From positions 1 through 37,612 of IMG/VR virus record IMGVR_UViG_3300020472_000076: a DNA stretch of 37,612 bases; one strand, 5' to 3'. Below, piece after piece: positions 1-5,582 of this stretch (positions are counted from its first letter, which is position 1; each line of letters starts with the position of its first letter). Source of the stretch: a virus. Made by a program: the position numbers and the translations under genes. Under the pieces are notes generated by a model that was given only the letters and a program-made list of their open reading frames with translations, made no database searches and was not told where the DNA came from.

Positions 1-442
1 AAGTATTAGCAGCACCTACACTACAATAATATTGACCTTGCGTGGGTTTATCTATTAATGCGTCATGGTCAGGGAAACCTAAAGGTTTATTAATTTCATT
101 GTCCCATAAAAAATATTCTTGTTCAAATCCGAACCAAAAATCTTCGTCATCATCATTAACTGTAGCTCTTCCATTAGATTCATGTGGAGTACCATCTGCA
201 TTTAATACCTCTGTCATAACTAAATATCCATTTTCTCTACAAGGATCAGGATATATAGCTACAGGTTTAATCAAACAATCGGAGTTATGACCTTTTGCTT
301 GCTCAGTAGAACTACCATCAAACGACCACATTGGACAGTCTTCTAATTTACCACTAAAATTATTGATTATTTGGGTTTTGCTACGCAAGCTTTGAGTTGG
401 CTTAAACCCATCAAGCCAGATGTATTCTAATTTTGATTTCAT
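1..442 (-). CDS. glnA: Glutamine synthetase, type II-like, N-terminal part (3' end beyond window)
   Basis: Glutamine synthetase makes glutamine from glutamate, ammonia and ATP in the cytoplasm. The minus-strand frame is open from the ATG at 442 to the window edge, giving 147 residues; about 190 more are expected for this ~340-aa family. The N-terminal beta-grasp region is very clear: YIWLDG (7-12), PTQSLRSKT (15-23), WSFDGSSTEQA (39-49), NGYLVMTEV (71-79), SNGRAT (89-94), then the start of the catalytic domain with FGFEQEY (104-110), whose E107 and E109 fit the metal-ligand pair. These motifs match the GSII form found in flavobacteria and eukaryotes rather than the long GSI. It lies 15 bases beyond the stop of the preceding small gene, on the same strand as the phage genes. 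No frameshift or stop is seen in this part. Whether the remainder is intact cannot be judged here. Confidence 0.93.
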   Translation of the reverse strand, partial: MKSKLEYIWLDGFKPTQSLRSKTQIINNFSGKLEDCPMWSFDGSSTEQAKGHNSDCLIKPVAIYPDPCRENGYLVMTEVLNADGTPHESNGRATVNDDDEDFWFGFEQEYFLWDNEINKPLGFPDHDALIDKPTQGQYYCSVGAANT

Positions 443-457
443 TTTATTTTATTTAAT

Positions 458-598
458 TTATAAAAACACCGCATAAACTTTTACAGTTCCTGCATATGTT
501 TTAATTTCTCTTCTTTCTTTGATAACAGGTTCATCAGGAAGTTTGTCTTTATCCCAGTATTTAGGATTCTTACTATTTAACTTCCTTTTCTTTGCCAT
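458..598 (-). CDS. Small basic protein, 46 aa, unknown function
   Basis: This short gene encodes MAKKRKLNSKNPKYWDKDKL followed by a charged middle and a hydrophobic end (VKVYAVFL). Its ATG overlaps the TAA of the upstream membrane-protein gene (TAATG), the same junction used by many genes here, which supports a real translated unit. It has no cysteines and no membrane helix. It sits directly upstream of the glutamine synthetase with a 15-base gap, so the two are probably co-transcribed. I do not recognise the family. A role tied to glutamine synthetase is possible only by position. Confidence 0.6.
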   Translation of the reverse strand: MAKKRKLNSKNPKYWDKDKLPDEPVIKERREIKTYAGTVKVYAVFL

Positions 599-813
599 TA
601 TTTTTTTATTTTCTCAAACGAGCTTATACCAAAGCAACCTAGTGTAACCCATACGAATGAGTTGTAAACTACTTCATTTATAATAAGATCTTTATCTGCT
701 ATTAAACTTGTTAATAAATCAGCTACAGCAAAACATACCATAACTATAAACGATATAAAACCTACTAAGTTCTTTTCGTTGATTTCATTTTTATCTTTAA
801 ATAATGCCCACAT
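598..813 (-). CDS. Two-helix membrane protein, 71 aa, holin candidate
   Basis: The protein has a charged N-terminus (MWALFKDKNEINEKN), a hydrophobic helix at about 16-38 (VGFISFIVMVCFAVADLL), a short loop containing DKD, a second helix at about 46-64 (NSFVWVTLGCFGISS) and a lysine-rich tail (EKIKK). Two short helices with a basic tail in under 80 residues is the layout of many phage holins, but I see no diagnostic family motif. Start and stop both overlap neighbours by one base (TAATG). The M15 peptidase is nearby but not adjacent. It could equally be a superinfection-exclusion or other small membrane protein. Confidence 0.7.
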   Translation of the reverse strand: MWALFKDKNEINEKNLVGFISFIVMVCFAVADLLTSLIADKDLIINEVVYNSFVWVTLGCFGISSFEKIKK

Positions 814-1724
814 TATGCTAAATTTTTATTGTTATCTTTATTATTATCTTTAGTAGCTATTGTATTTATCATCTCAAAAATACCATCATCTCCGAAGTAG
901 TCTTTTAAGTTTTTATATGCAGTTGTGTTTTTTGCTTTTTCTAAATCTTTTTTTGTAACTTTTTCGTTATATATATCAACCTCGTTATTTAATAAATTAG
1001 TTCGTATTTGATTTAAACGAGCTCTAACCTCTGTAGGATTAGTAATATATCTTCCCCACTTAGTTTCACTTGAATGTGGCGATGCTAATTTATTTATACG
1101 CAAAATGTCATTTTTTGGCATTAAAACATTTCCATATCCAATAGCCTGACGCGAGTGAATACTTTCAGGGCTAATACCAGCAGGTGGCACCCAATTCCAA
1201 GGAACCACATCACCAGCGTGACTAGCTTCGTGGTGTAACGTTGAGATTTGTTTTTCTTTCGAGACCCAACTGTCTAGTGGGTTAAATACATTTATTTTGT
1301 TCTCACTAGTTTTGTAATGTCCAAGAGTGTACATATTATCACCAAGATTACTACTAGATTCATTGTCATGTTCCCAATGAGGATTGTTTTTGGTTGTTGT
1401 ATTTTTTAATCTTTCTATTCTAGTGTCGGCTATTATATTACCTTCAAATGAGTTTGTTGATTCGGTTAACATCGCCCTCGCTCTTGCGCTACCCTCATAC
1501 CGTATTTGATCTGTTATGTGTTGATTTCTATTTACATAACCAGGAACATCATCTGTACGGACCGCTCTTATTGAAGCGCGATTAACACCAGCTGAAGTAA
1601 TTGCACTACTACCAGCCGCTGTGGTACCACCAAACTTATTAGATAATTCAGTTTTACGAACTGGTACCGGTTTGTTTTTCATTTTAAAACCTGCCTTCAT
1701 AGCACTTATTAGTAGTCTACTCAT
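813..1724 (-). CDS. Zincin-like putative metallopeptidase, 303 aa
   Basis: The central motif LHHEASHAGD contains HExxH (H165, E166, H169), the zinc-binding and catalytic signature of zincin metallopeptidases. A downstream NPTEVRARL segment (229-237) offers E232 as a plausible third zinc ligand; a similar T-E-x-x-A-R helix follows the HExxH in other phage and toxin zincins. No signal peptide or transmembrane helix is seen. The N-terminal ~60 residues are basic and low in complexity. The gene overlaps the upstream basic-protein gene by ATGA and the downstream membrane-protein gene by TAATG. Candidate roles are cleavage of a host protein, virion maturation, or a minor virion component. The substrate cannot be read from the sequence. 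Confidence 0.65.
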   Translation of the reverse strand: MSRLLISAMKAGFKMKNKPVPVRKTELSNKFGGTTAAGSSAITSAGVNRASIRAVRTDDVPGYVNRNQHITDQIRYEGSARARAMLTESTNSFEGNIIADTRIERLKNTTTKNNPHWEHDNESSSNLGDNMYTLGHYKTSENKINVFNPLDSWVSKEKQISTLHHEASHAGDVVPWNWVPPAGISPESIHSRQAIGYGNVLMPKNDILRINKLASPHSSETKWGRYITNPTEVRARLNQIRTNLLNNEVDIYNEKVTKKDLEKAKNTTAYKNLKDYFGDDGIFEMINTIATKDNNKDNNKNLA

Positions 1725-1990
1725 CTTCTTTTTTTACCTTCTTTTTTAGTTCCTTTCCCGTAATTACCTCTGTTTGTTTTTACTTTAACAAATCTCTTTC
1801 TTTTGTGATCGTAATCTTTACCCTTTATTTTTTTTCCTGCTTTTTTTGCGGCTCTTCTCTTTCTTTGATTTTCAGCTCTTTTGTCTTTTCTATCAGCTCT
1901 ATTAGCTCTTCTTCTATCTCTATTTGCTTTACGTTTCGCTGCAGCAGGAGTTAATTTTTGTTTTTTATTTTTCTTTCTTGGTTTTGCCAT
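1721..1990 (-). CDS. Very basic Lys/Arg-rich protein, 89 aa
   Basis: By count, 43 of 89 residues are Lys or Arg. The N-terminal two-thirds is an Arg/Lys/Ala-rich stretch likely to form a charged helix (for example ANRDRRRANRADRKDKRAE), and the C-terminus is Gly/Lys-rich. This composition suggests nucleic-acid or polyanion binding, as in histone-like or packaged condensing proteins, but no fold is recognisable. The ORF runs exactly between its neighbours: the ATG overlaps the lipoprotein stop and the TGA overlaps the zincin start. That tiling argues for a true gene rather than an artefact of A-rich DNA. Confidence 0.7.
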   Translation of the reverse strand: MAKPRKKNKKQKLTPAAAKRKANRDRRRANRADRKDKRAENQRKRRAAKKAGKKIKGKDYDHKRKRFVKVKTNRGNYGKGTKKEGKKRR

Positions 1991-2460
1991 TAGTTATTTT
2001 TTTTACCACCACCCGTTGCTGTAACTGGGTTAACAGCCACAGGAGCTCCACCTCCACCAGTTGTATTTATACCACTGTTAATTGGTCCACTCGTACTTTG
2101 GTTGCTTATAACGCTAGGCGCTTTCCAATTTGGTATTGAATTAAAAACACTCACTTGTCCGCTACGGTACCTATATTGATTATCATAAAGATTATACCTT
2201 CTCCAAGGATCGTAATATGGATTCATGTATCCTCTCACATAATCATAGCCAATAACATTATACACCTGCGTCGGTCTTATATCATTGATAGCCACTTTTA
2301 CTGTATCACCATTTTCAGTTAAAGCTAAAACGTGCGTTACTTGAATTTGGTTATTCCTATATAAAAAAGGTGTACAGCTTGATAAAGCCGCAAATAGTAA
2401 CACGAGTATCACTGCGCCTATCGATATCAATCTACCTAAATCTCTTTGTTTCTCTGTCAT
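1990..2460 (-). CDS. Putative lipoprotein, 156 aa
   Basis: I start this gene at the ATG at 2460 (MTEKQRDLGR). That ATG overlaps the TGA of the tiny upstream gene (ATGA) and places a basic n-region and hydrophobic core (11-26) directly before a lipobox LSSC with Cys29. A longer frame starting at 2508 would put 16 poorly fitting residues in front. After the Cys comes a soluble domain with a Tyr/Asn-rich stretch (YMNPYYDPWRRYNLYDNQYRYR region, about 84-105) and a Gly/Pro/Thr-rich C-terminus. The protein is probably exported and lipid-anchored. Lying near the M15 peptidase, it could be an outer-membrane lysis (spanin-type) or surface-exclusion protein; neither is shown by sequence alone. Confidence 0.75.
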   Translation of the reverse strand: MTEKQRDLGRLISIGAVILVLLFAALSSCTPFLYRNNQIQVTHVLALTENGDTVKVAINDIRPTQVYNVIGYDYVRGYMNPYYDPWRRYNLYDNQYRYRSGQVSVFNSIPNWKAPSVISNQSTSGPINSGINTTGGGGAPVAVNPVTATGGGKKNN

Positions 2461-2585
2461 GATGTTGCTATTATAAATCCTGTTACTATACCTAAAAGCA
2501 TAGGCCAAAATACTTTATCATCTATATTTAACCTACCCCATAACTTTTCACCTTCTAACATTATTCTTGTATATAGTTTTTTCAT
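2457..2585 (-). CDS. Tiny membrane protein, 42 aa
   Basis: It encodes a basic amphipathic N-terminus (MKKLYTRIMLEGEKLWGRL) followed by one hydrophobic helix (FWPMLLGIVTGFIIATS). Its ATG follows the TAA of the upstream 25-codon ORF with no gap, and its TGA overlaps the lipoprotein ATG. This stop-to-start packing on both sides is the main evidence that it is translated. One membrane span next to an endolysin gene is compatible with a holin, antiholin or inner-membrane spanin role. The family is not recognised. Confidence 0.6.
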   Translation of the reverse strand: MKKLYTRIMLEGEKLWGRLNIDDKVFWPMLLGIVTGFIIATS

Positions 2586-2663
2586 TTAATCATCTTTTAC
2601 TAACCATCTTAATATTAATATTGTAATTATAGCACCTGTGATGCCTAATATCGCTTGAACCAT
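2586..2663 (-). CDS. Micro-protein, single membrane helix, 25 aa
   Basis: The peptide is MVQAILGITGAIITILILRW plus a charged tail LVKDD. It is nearly all hydrophobic, ending in Arg/Lys/Asp, so it should insert in the membrane with the charged tail on one side. Its ATG directly follows the TGA of the upstream micro-ORF, and its TAA is directly followed by the ATG of the next. It belongs to the membrane micro-ORF cluster beside the M15 peptidase. Confidence 0.5.
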   Translation of the reverse strand: MVQAILGITGAIITILILRWLVKDD

Positions 2664-2756
2664 TCATTGTTTATTTTTATCATGAAACATTTTTATTATA
2701 ATAAAAAAGTATACTAATATACCTGTTAAAATAGTACACTGGCAATAGGTACTCAA
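2664..2756 (-). CDS. Micro-protein, single membrane helix, TTG start, 30 aa
   Basis: Reading from TTG at 2756 gives a short Cys-containing start (MSTYCQC), a hydrophobic helix (TILTGILVYFFIII) and a basic tail (KMFHDKNKQ). The TGA stop abuts the ATG of the next micro-ORF. I prefer this to the ATG ORF in another frame (2680-2763) because it has a normal membrane-protein layout and tiles exactly with the following gene. The non-ATG start is the weak point. Confidence 0.4.
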   Translation of the reverse strand: MSTYCQCTILTGILVYFFIIIKMFHDKNKQ

Positions 2757-2762
2757 ATAGCA

Positions 2763-3218
2763 TTATATAACCTCGTACGTGGTTTTACCATTAACCCTAG
2801 AAGCCTTTAAGCATCTATTTCTGTTAGTTTCTGCGTCTACATAACTAACATGTACCCAATCAGGATTATCTTCGTCTCCGAACTCCCAGATCATTTGATC
2901 ATAATTTAAATTTTCTTTGATCCAATGATACATTTGCGCGTTTGTTTTATGTCCAAATACATCATCAATATCCATTGCTTGACCTTTACAATGTTGTGAT
3001 TTTTTACTTCCACCAATTGCTTTGTTTAATTCTGGTCCTCGGTAAAATGAATTTATTTTTATTGGACCACCAACGTAAATCCTTAGTGGTTGAAATATTT
3101 TTTTAGCTAATACTTGCATATTTGCTAAATGTTCTTTGCTAGGCGCATTAGGTAAACCCAACCTTGTTGCGGTAGCACTAAACGTCCCTTCTTTAAAACT
3201 TATGTTTTCACTTATCAT
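2763..3218 (-). CDS. M15-family peptidase (VanY/endolysin type), 151 aa
   Basis: M15 peptidases cut D-Ala-containing or L-Ala-D-Glu peptide bonds in peptidoglycan; in phages they serve as endolysins or virion lysins. The sequence has the full set of motifs: SFYRGPELNKAIGGSKKSQH, with the zinc ligands in SQHCKGQAMDID (H76, D83), a catalytic Glu candidate in MIWEFG (E112) and WVHVSY with H123. The length suits a single-domain enzyme with no separate wall-binding domain. There is no signal peptide, so release would need a holin, and several tiny membrane ORFs follow immediately. The ATG lies four bases after the preceding gene's stop. Confidence 0.9.
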   Translation of the reverse strand: MISENISFKEGTFSATATRLGLPNAPSKEHLANMQVLAKKIFQPLRIYVGGPIKINSFYRGPELNKAIGGSKKSQHCKGQAMDIDDVFGHKTNAQMYHWIKENLNYDQMIWEFGDEDNPDWVHVSYVDAETNRNRCLKASRVNGKTTYEVI

Positions 3219-3222
3219 TTTT

Positions 3223-3363
3223 TTATCTTTTGATCACCTTTTTTATTGCATTAGCTTTATCTTTAATACTTTTAGCTTTAGCTATAATAATATCATCAAC
3301 GGTGGTTTTGCTCCATAGCAATGTCCACACGTCTTTCCAGTATTCTTTTGTTAATTTCCACAT
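3223..3363 (-). CDS. Small amphipathic basic protein, 46 aa
   Basis: The product begins MWKLTKEYWKDVWTLLWSK, an amphipathic aromatic-rich helix, and ends in a lysine-rich helix (IAKAKSIKDKANAIKKVIKR). It has no long hydrophobic span, so peripheral membrane binding is possible. It lies immediately upstream of the M15 peptidase, four bases away, and starts with the leader AAATTATGTGG shared with the micro-ORF before it. Function unknown. It could belong to the lysis cassette. Confidence 0.55.
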   Translation of the reverse strand: MWKLTKEYWKDVWTLLWSKTTVDDIIIAKAKSIKDKANAIKKVIKR

Positions 3364-3373
3364 AATTTATTTT

Positions 3374-3415
3374 TTAATAACAAAGGCTACAATTGCCTCC
3401 ACATATTTCACACAT
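3374..3415 (-). CDS. Possible Cys-rich micro-ORF, 13 aa
   Basis: The frame reads MCEICGGNCSLCY and then stops. Its four cysteines form CxxC-x3-CxxC, a spacing able to bind Zn or an iron-sulphur cluster if the peptide is made. The start context AAATTATGTG is the same as that of the next gene. At 13 codons it could easily be chance, but four cysteines in an otherwise Cys-poor region are notable. Confidence 0.3.
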   Translation of the reverse strand: MCEICGGNCSLCY

Positions 3416-3426
3416 AATTTATTAAT

Positions 3427-3795
3427 TTAAAATTTATCCCCTACTAGTTCATCAATAACACCTTGAATGTCTTTTATTTCAGCATCAAGTTTCATCATTA
3501 AACTTGGGAGGAATCTCTTTATTTCTTTTCCATTGTGATATATAATAATGGTAGGTACAGCCATAATACCATGTGTAGCCATTAAGCTAGGGTCTTGTGA
3601 CATATCTACTCTGTATTTTTTACAATCGTATATCTTTTTAAGGTTAACTTCATTAGCCGCATTAAAACTTGCCCAGAATTCTACTAAAACAATACCTTGT
3701 TTTGTTTTCTTTTCATAATCATCTTCGTGTAAAAAATCTTGTGCTAAAATATCACTGCTAATTACTAAGAATAAAAATATAAATAAGTTTCTCAT
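3427..3795 (-). CDS. Exported thioredoxin-fold protein lacking the CxxC, 122 aa
   Basis: A signal peptide (MRNLFIFLFLVISSDILA, predicted cut before Gln19) targets it to the periplasm. The mature part has a thioredoxin fold: the beta strand and helix start GIVLVEFWASFNAANE, then a YRVDMSQDP strand, and the cis-proline element AVPTIIIYHNGKE with P81. Where thioredoxins have WCxxC, this protein has FNAA (44-47). Only one Cys (C58) remains, so normal disulfide exchange is not expected. It may act as a binding or chaperone protein. It overlaps the upstream gene by ATGA. A divergent DsbD- or TlpA-like domain is an alternative name; the fold call is firm, the role open. Confidence 0.78.
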   Translation of the reverse strand: MRNLFIFLFLVISSDILAQDFLHEDDYEKKTKQGIVLVEFWASFNAANEVNLKKIYDCKKYRVDMSQDPSLMATHGIMAVPTIIIYHNGKEIKRFLPSLMMKLDAEIKDIQGVIDELVGDKF

Positions 3796-4172
3796 CTGTC
3801 TCGTTTTTTGGCTAATTCAATTTTAATCTCCTGTATATCATCTTCCATTTCTTCCACAGTTTTAATAAGTTGATCCAAGGTCATTCTACTCATTTGATCC
3901 TTCATGTTAAATTCCACTCTAGTTGGTGGGTATGTATTTAACGCTTGCGGATCACCCTGATCAATTATATACGTACCTGTTCCCACTGCTGGAAGTTGTT
4001 TTGCGACTTCAATCTCCTCCATGATCTGATAATAAAACATAGTGGCTGATATGATCGCAACTACAACCATACCAATAGCACGTAGGTTGATTTTGAAATC
4101 TGGCTTCCCATCACCATCGATATCAAGACCAACTTCTGTGTCCTCACCTAATTTTGTTAAATCTCTCGCCAT
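3792..4172 (-). CDS. Membrane-anchored coiled-coil protein with EF-hand-like loop, 126 aa
   Basis: The N-terminus carries DIDGDGKPDF (17-26), a Ca-binding-like loop with D17, D19, D21 and D25, followed by one membrane helix at about 31-48 (RAIGMVVVAIISATMFYY). The C-terminal third (MTLDQLIKTVEEMEDDIQEIKIELAKK) is a predicted coiled coil. It overlaps the barrel-protein stop by TAATG and the thioredoxin-fold gene by ATGA. The layout (short cytoplasmic domain, one span, coiled coil) fits an inner-membrane spanin or scaffold-type protein. I do not recognise a named family. Confidence 0.7.
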   Translation of the reverse strand: MARDLTKLGEDTEVGLDIDGDGKPDFKINLRAIGMVVVAIISATMFYYQIMEEIEVAKQLPAVGTGTYIIDQGDPQALNTYPPTRVEFNMKDQMSRMTLDQLIKTVEEMEDDIQEIKIELAKKRDR

Positions 4173-5260
4173 TATCTAAAGTTTACGTTAAATCCTACTT
4201 TTGCGTTATATATATCTTTATCCCATAGTTTAGAGTATTCCCCTTCAGCAAACACACCAAACCATCTTTTAATTTTTAAACCAACAACTAAACCAGCTTG
4301 GTAATCTAACCAATGTTGTTTGTCTTCATTTTCTATTGCATAGAATGTGCTATACCCAAAGTCCTCATCACCTTTAACTTGTTTATGAAAAGGCATGATA
4401 CTTAAATAGTTATGTATCCAAAAGTTATCAGTATAGTGATAAAAATCATAACCAGCTATCATTGATAAATAAGCCATATTATCTATCCCATCAAATACCT
4501 CTCTGTTATAATCATTTACAATATCTTTATATACATGTTTTCTGAAATCAAGATCCGTATCAGCTACTCTACTACCATCTTTATCTTCCCAATACCAATC
4601 CCATCCGTCGTTATTTATCAAATAAAAATGATCAGTATATTCGTAGTCATATGCTAGATCCCACCAGTTAACGTCTTCTGGCGCTAGGTACTCTTCTATA
4701 GGGTTAAGTCCAAAAACCTTGTCAGAAGTCCTATAAATGCCTCCTAGAGACAAATTAAATTTCTCACCTATTGGAAGTCTTAATCTCACATCTGCTGCGG
4801 TATAGTTAAAATTAATCGCACCCTCTTCTCTCATCTCTCCTTTAATAATATACCAAGGTCCTAAGTATCTTAAGAAATACCTTTGGTTATTAAATTCATG
4901 CCCCATTCTTCTAGCCCAATCATAATTGAATAACCATTCCCAGTTGTCTACGTTTCCTACACCAGCTGATAATGTAACTTGTTTTTCAGATCCATCATAA
5001 AATTGATTTTGTCTGTTTTCATAGTCAAATCTAGCTAGTTTTCTCCAACCAATAGAATACCTATAATCAAATTTAGGTTCTATCGTGATATCCTGTACTT
5101 CCCCAGCTTGCGTAACAAAAAATTCTTTTCTGTCCTCAATTAAAGGCATTGTAATATGACCTGACGTATAAACTGTTGAATATTTAAATATTTTTTTAAA
5201 AAATTGTGCATTAGTATTCAGACTAATGAACAAAAAAATTAGCGTTAGTAATTGTTTCAT
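4172..5260 (-). CDS. Putative outer-membrane beta-barrel protein, 362 aa
   Basis: I choose the ATG at 5260 (MKQLLTLIFLFISLNTNA, cut before Gln20). It overlaps the upstream stop as TAATG, has a real Shine-Dalgarno-like AAAGGAG four bases before it, and begins with an excellent signal peptide; the ATG eight codons earlier does none of this. The mature protein is a run of alternating aromatic/polar strands typical of outer-membrane barrels (for example RYSIGWRKLARFDYENRQNQ, VTLSAGVGN, FNLSLGGIYRTS, AGLVVGLKIKRW, FAEGEYSK), ending in GFNVNFR. Long Asp/Trp/Tyr-rich stretches around 190-260 look like surface loops. Possible roles are receptor masking, uptake or lysis. The barrel class is inferred from pattern only. 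Confidence 0.72.
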   Translation of the reverse strand: MKQLLTLIFLFISLNTNAQFFKKIFKYSTVYTSGHITMPLIEDRKEFFVTQAGEVQDITIEPKFDYRYSIGWRKLARFDYENRQNQFYDGSEKQVTLSAGVGNVDNWEWLFNYDWARRMGHEFNNQRYFLRYLGPWYIIKGEMREEGAINFNYTAADVRLRLPIGEKFNLSLGGIYRTSDKVFGLNPIEEYLAPEDVNWWDLAYDYEYTDHFYLINNDGWDWYWEDKDGSRVADTDLDFRKHVYKDIVNDYNREVFDGIDNMAYLSMIAGYDFYHYTDNFWIHNYLSIMPFHKQVKGDEDFGYSTFYAIENEDKQHWLDYQAGLVVGLKIKRWFGVFAEGEYSKLWDKDIYNAKVGFNVNFR

Positions 5261-5553
5261 TATACTCCTTTTATAAAATCCCAAATATGTTTACCGATTA
5301 AACTAAATACACCGAAACCCAAAGCATTTCTCCACTTCATGGTTTCTTTTCTAAAATTTGAATTATCTTTTACCTCTGTCCATATACCTTCTTTTGGATC
5401 AAAGAGGTTGTTTTTAATAAAACGAAGATCATCTTTTACTTCATCGTGGGCAGATCTGTTATCTTCTTTTATTTTTTCTACTTCAGCAAATATCTGTTCT
5501 ATTTGATATTCTACAAGCTTTAATATTTCTTTTGTTGTTTGTTGTTGGGCCAT
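5260..5553 (-). CDS. Coiled-coil protein with C-terminal hydrophobic segment, 97 aa
   Basis: Residues 8-55 form a charged heptad-type helix (EYQIEQIFAEVEKIKEDNRS and onward). The C-terminus (WRNALGFGVFSLIGKHIWDFIKGV, about 74-97) is a short hydrophobic or amphipathic helix. This resembles XhlA-like haemolysin/holin accessory proteins, which pair an N-terminal coiled coil with a C-terminal membrane segment, but the match is only architectural. It lies 29 bases after the giant virion gene and overlaps the barrel gene by TAATG. Confidence 0.65.
   Translation of the reverse strand: MAQQQTTKEILKLVEYQIEQIFAEVEKIKEDNRSAHDEVKDDLRFIKNNLFDPKEGIWTEVKDNSNFRKETMKWRNALGFGVFSLIGKHIWDFIKGV
5265..5271 (-). 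promoter_or_regulatory. Shine-Dalgarno-like site deciding the barrel-protein start
   Basis: AAAGGAG lies four bases before the ATG at 5260, inside the last codons (Lys-Gly-Val) of the upstream gene. Most genes here have only A/T-rich leaders, so this site is unusual. It may be chance from the codons, but it supports the 5260 start. Confidence 0.4.
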
Positions 5554-5582
5554 AATATATAATTACTCGCTTTATTTTTAAT

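Noticed and set aside
42-290. Plus-strand ORF of 82 aa at the left edge
   Set aside because: It is the antisense shadow of the glutamine synthetase reading frame, whose product is clearly recognisable.
2680-2763. ATG-started 27-codon ORF after the M15 peptidase (TAATG overlap)
   Set aside because: Its product lacks a clean membrane-protein layout, and the TTG-started ORF at 2664-2756 tiles exactly with the next gene. It remains possible.
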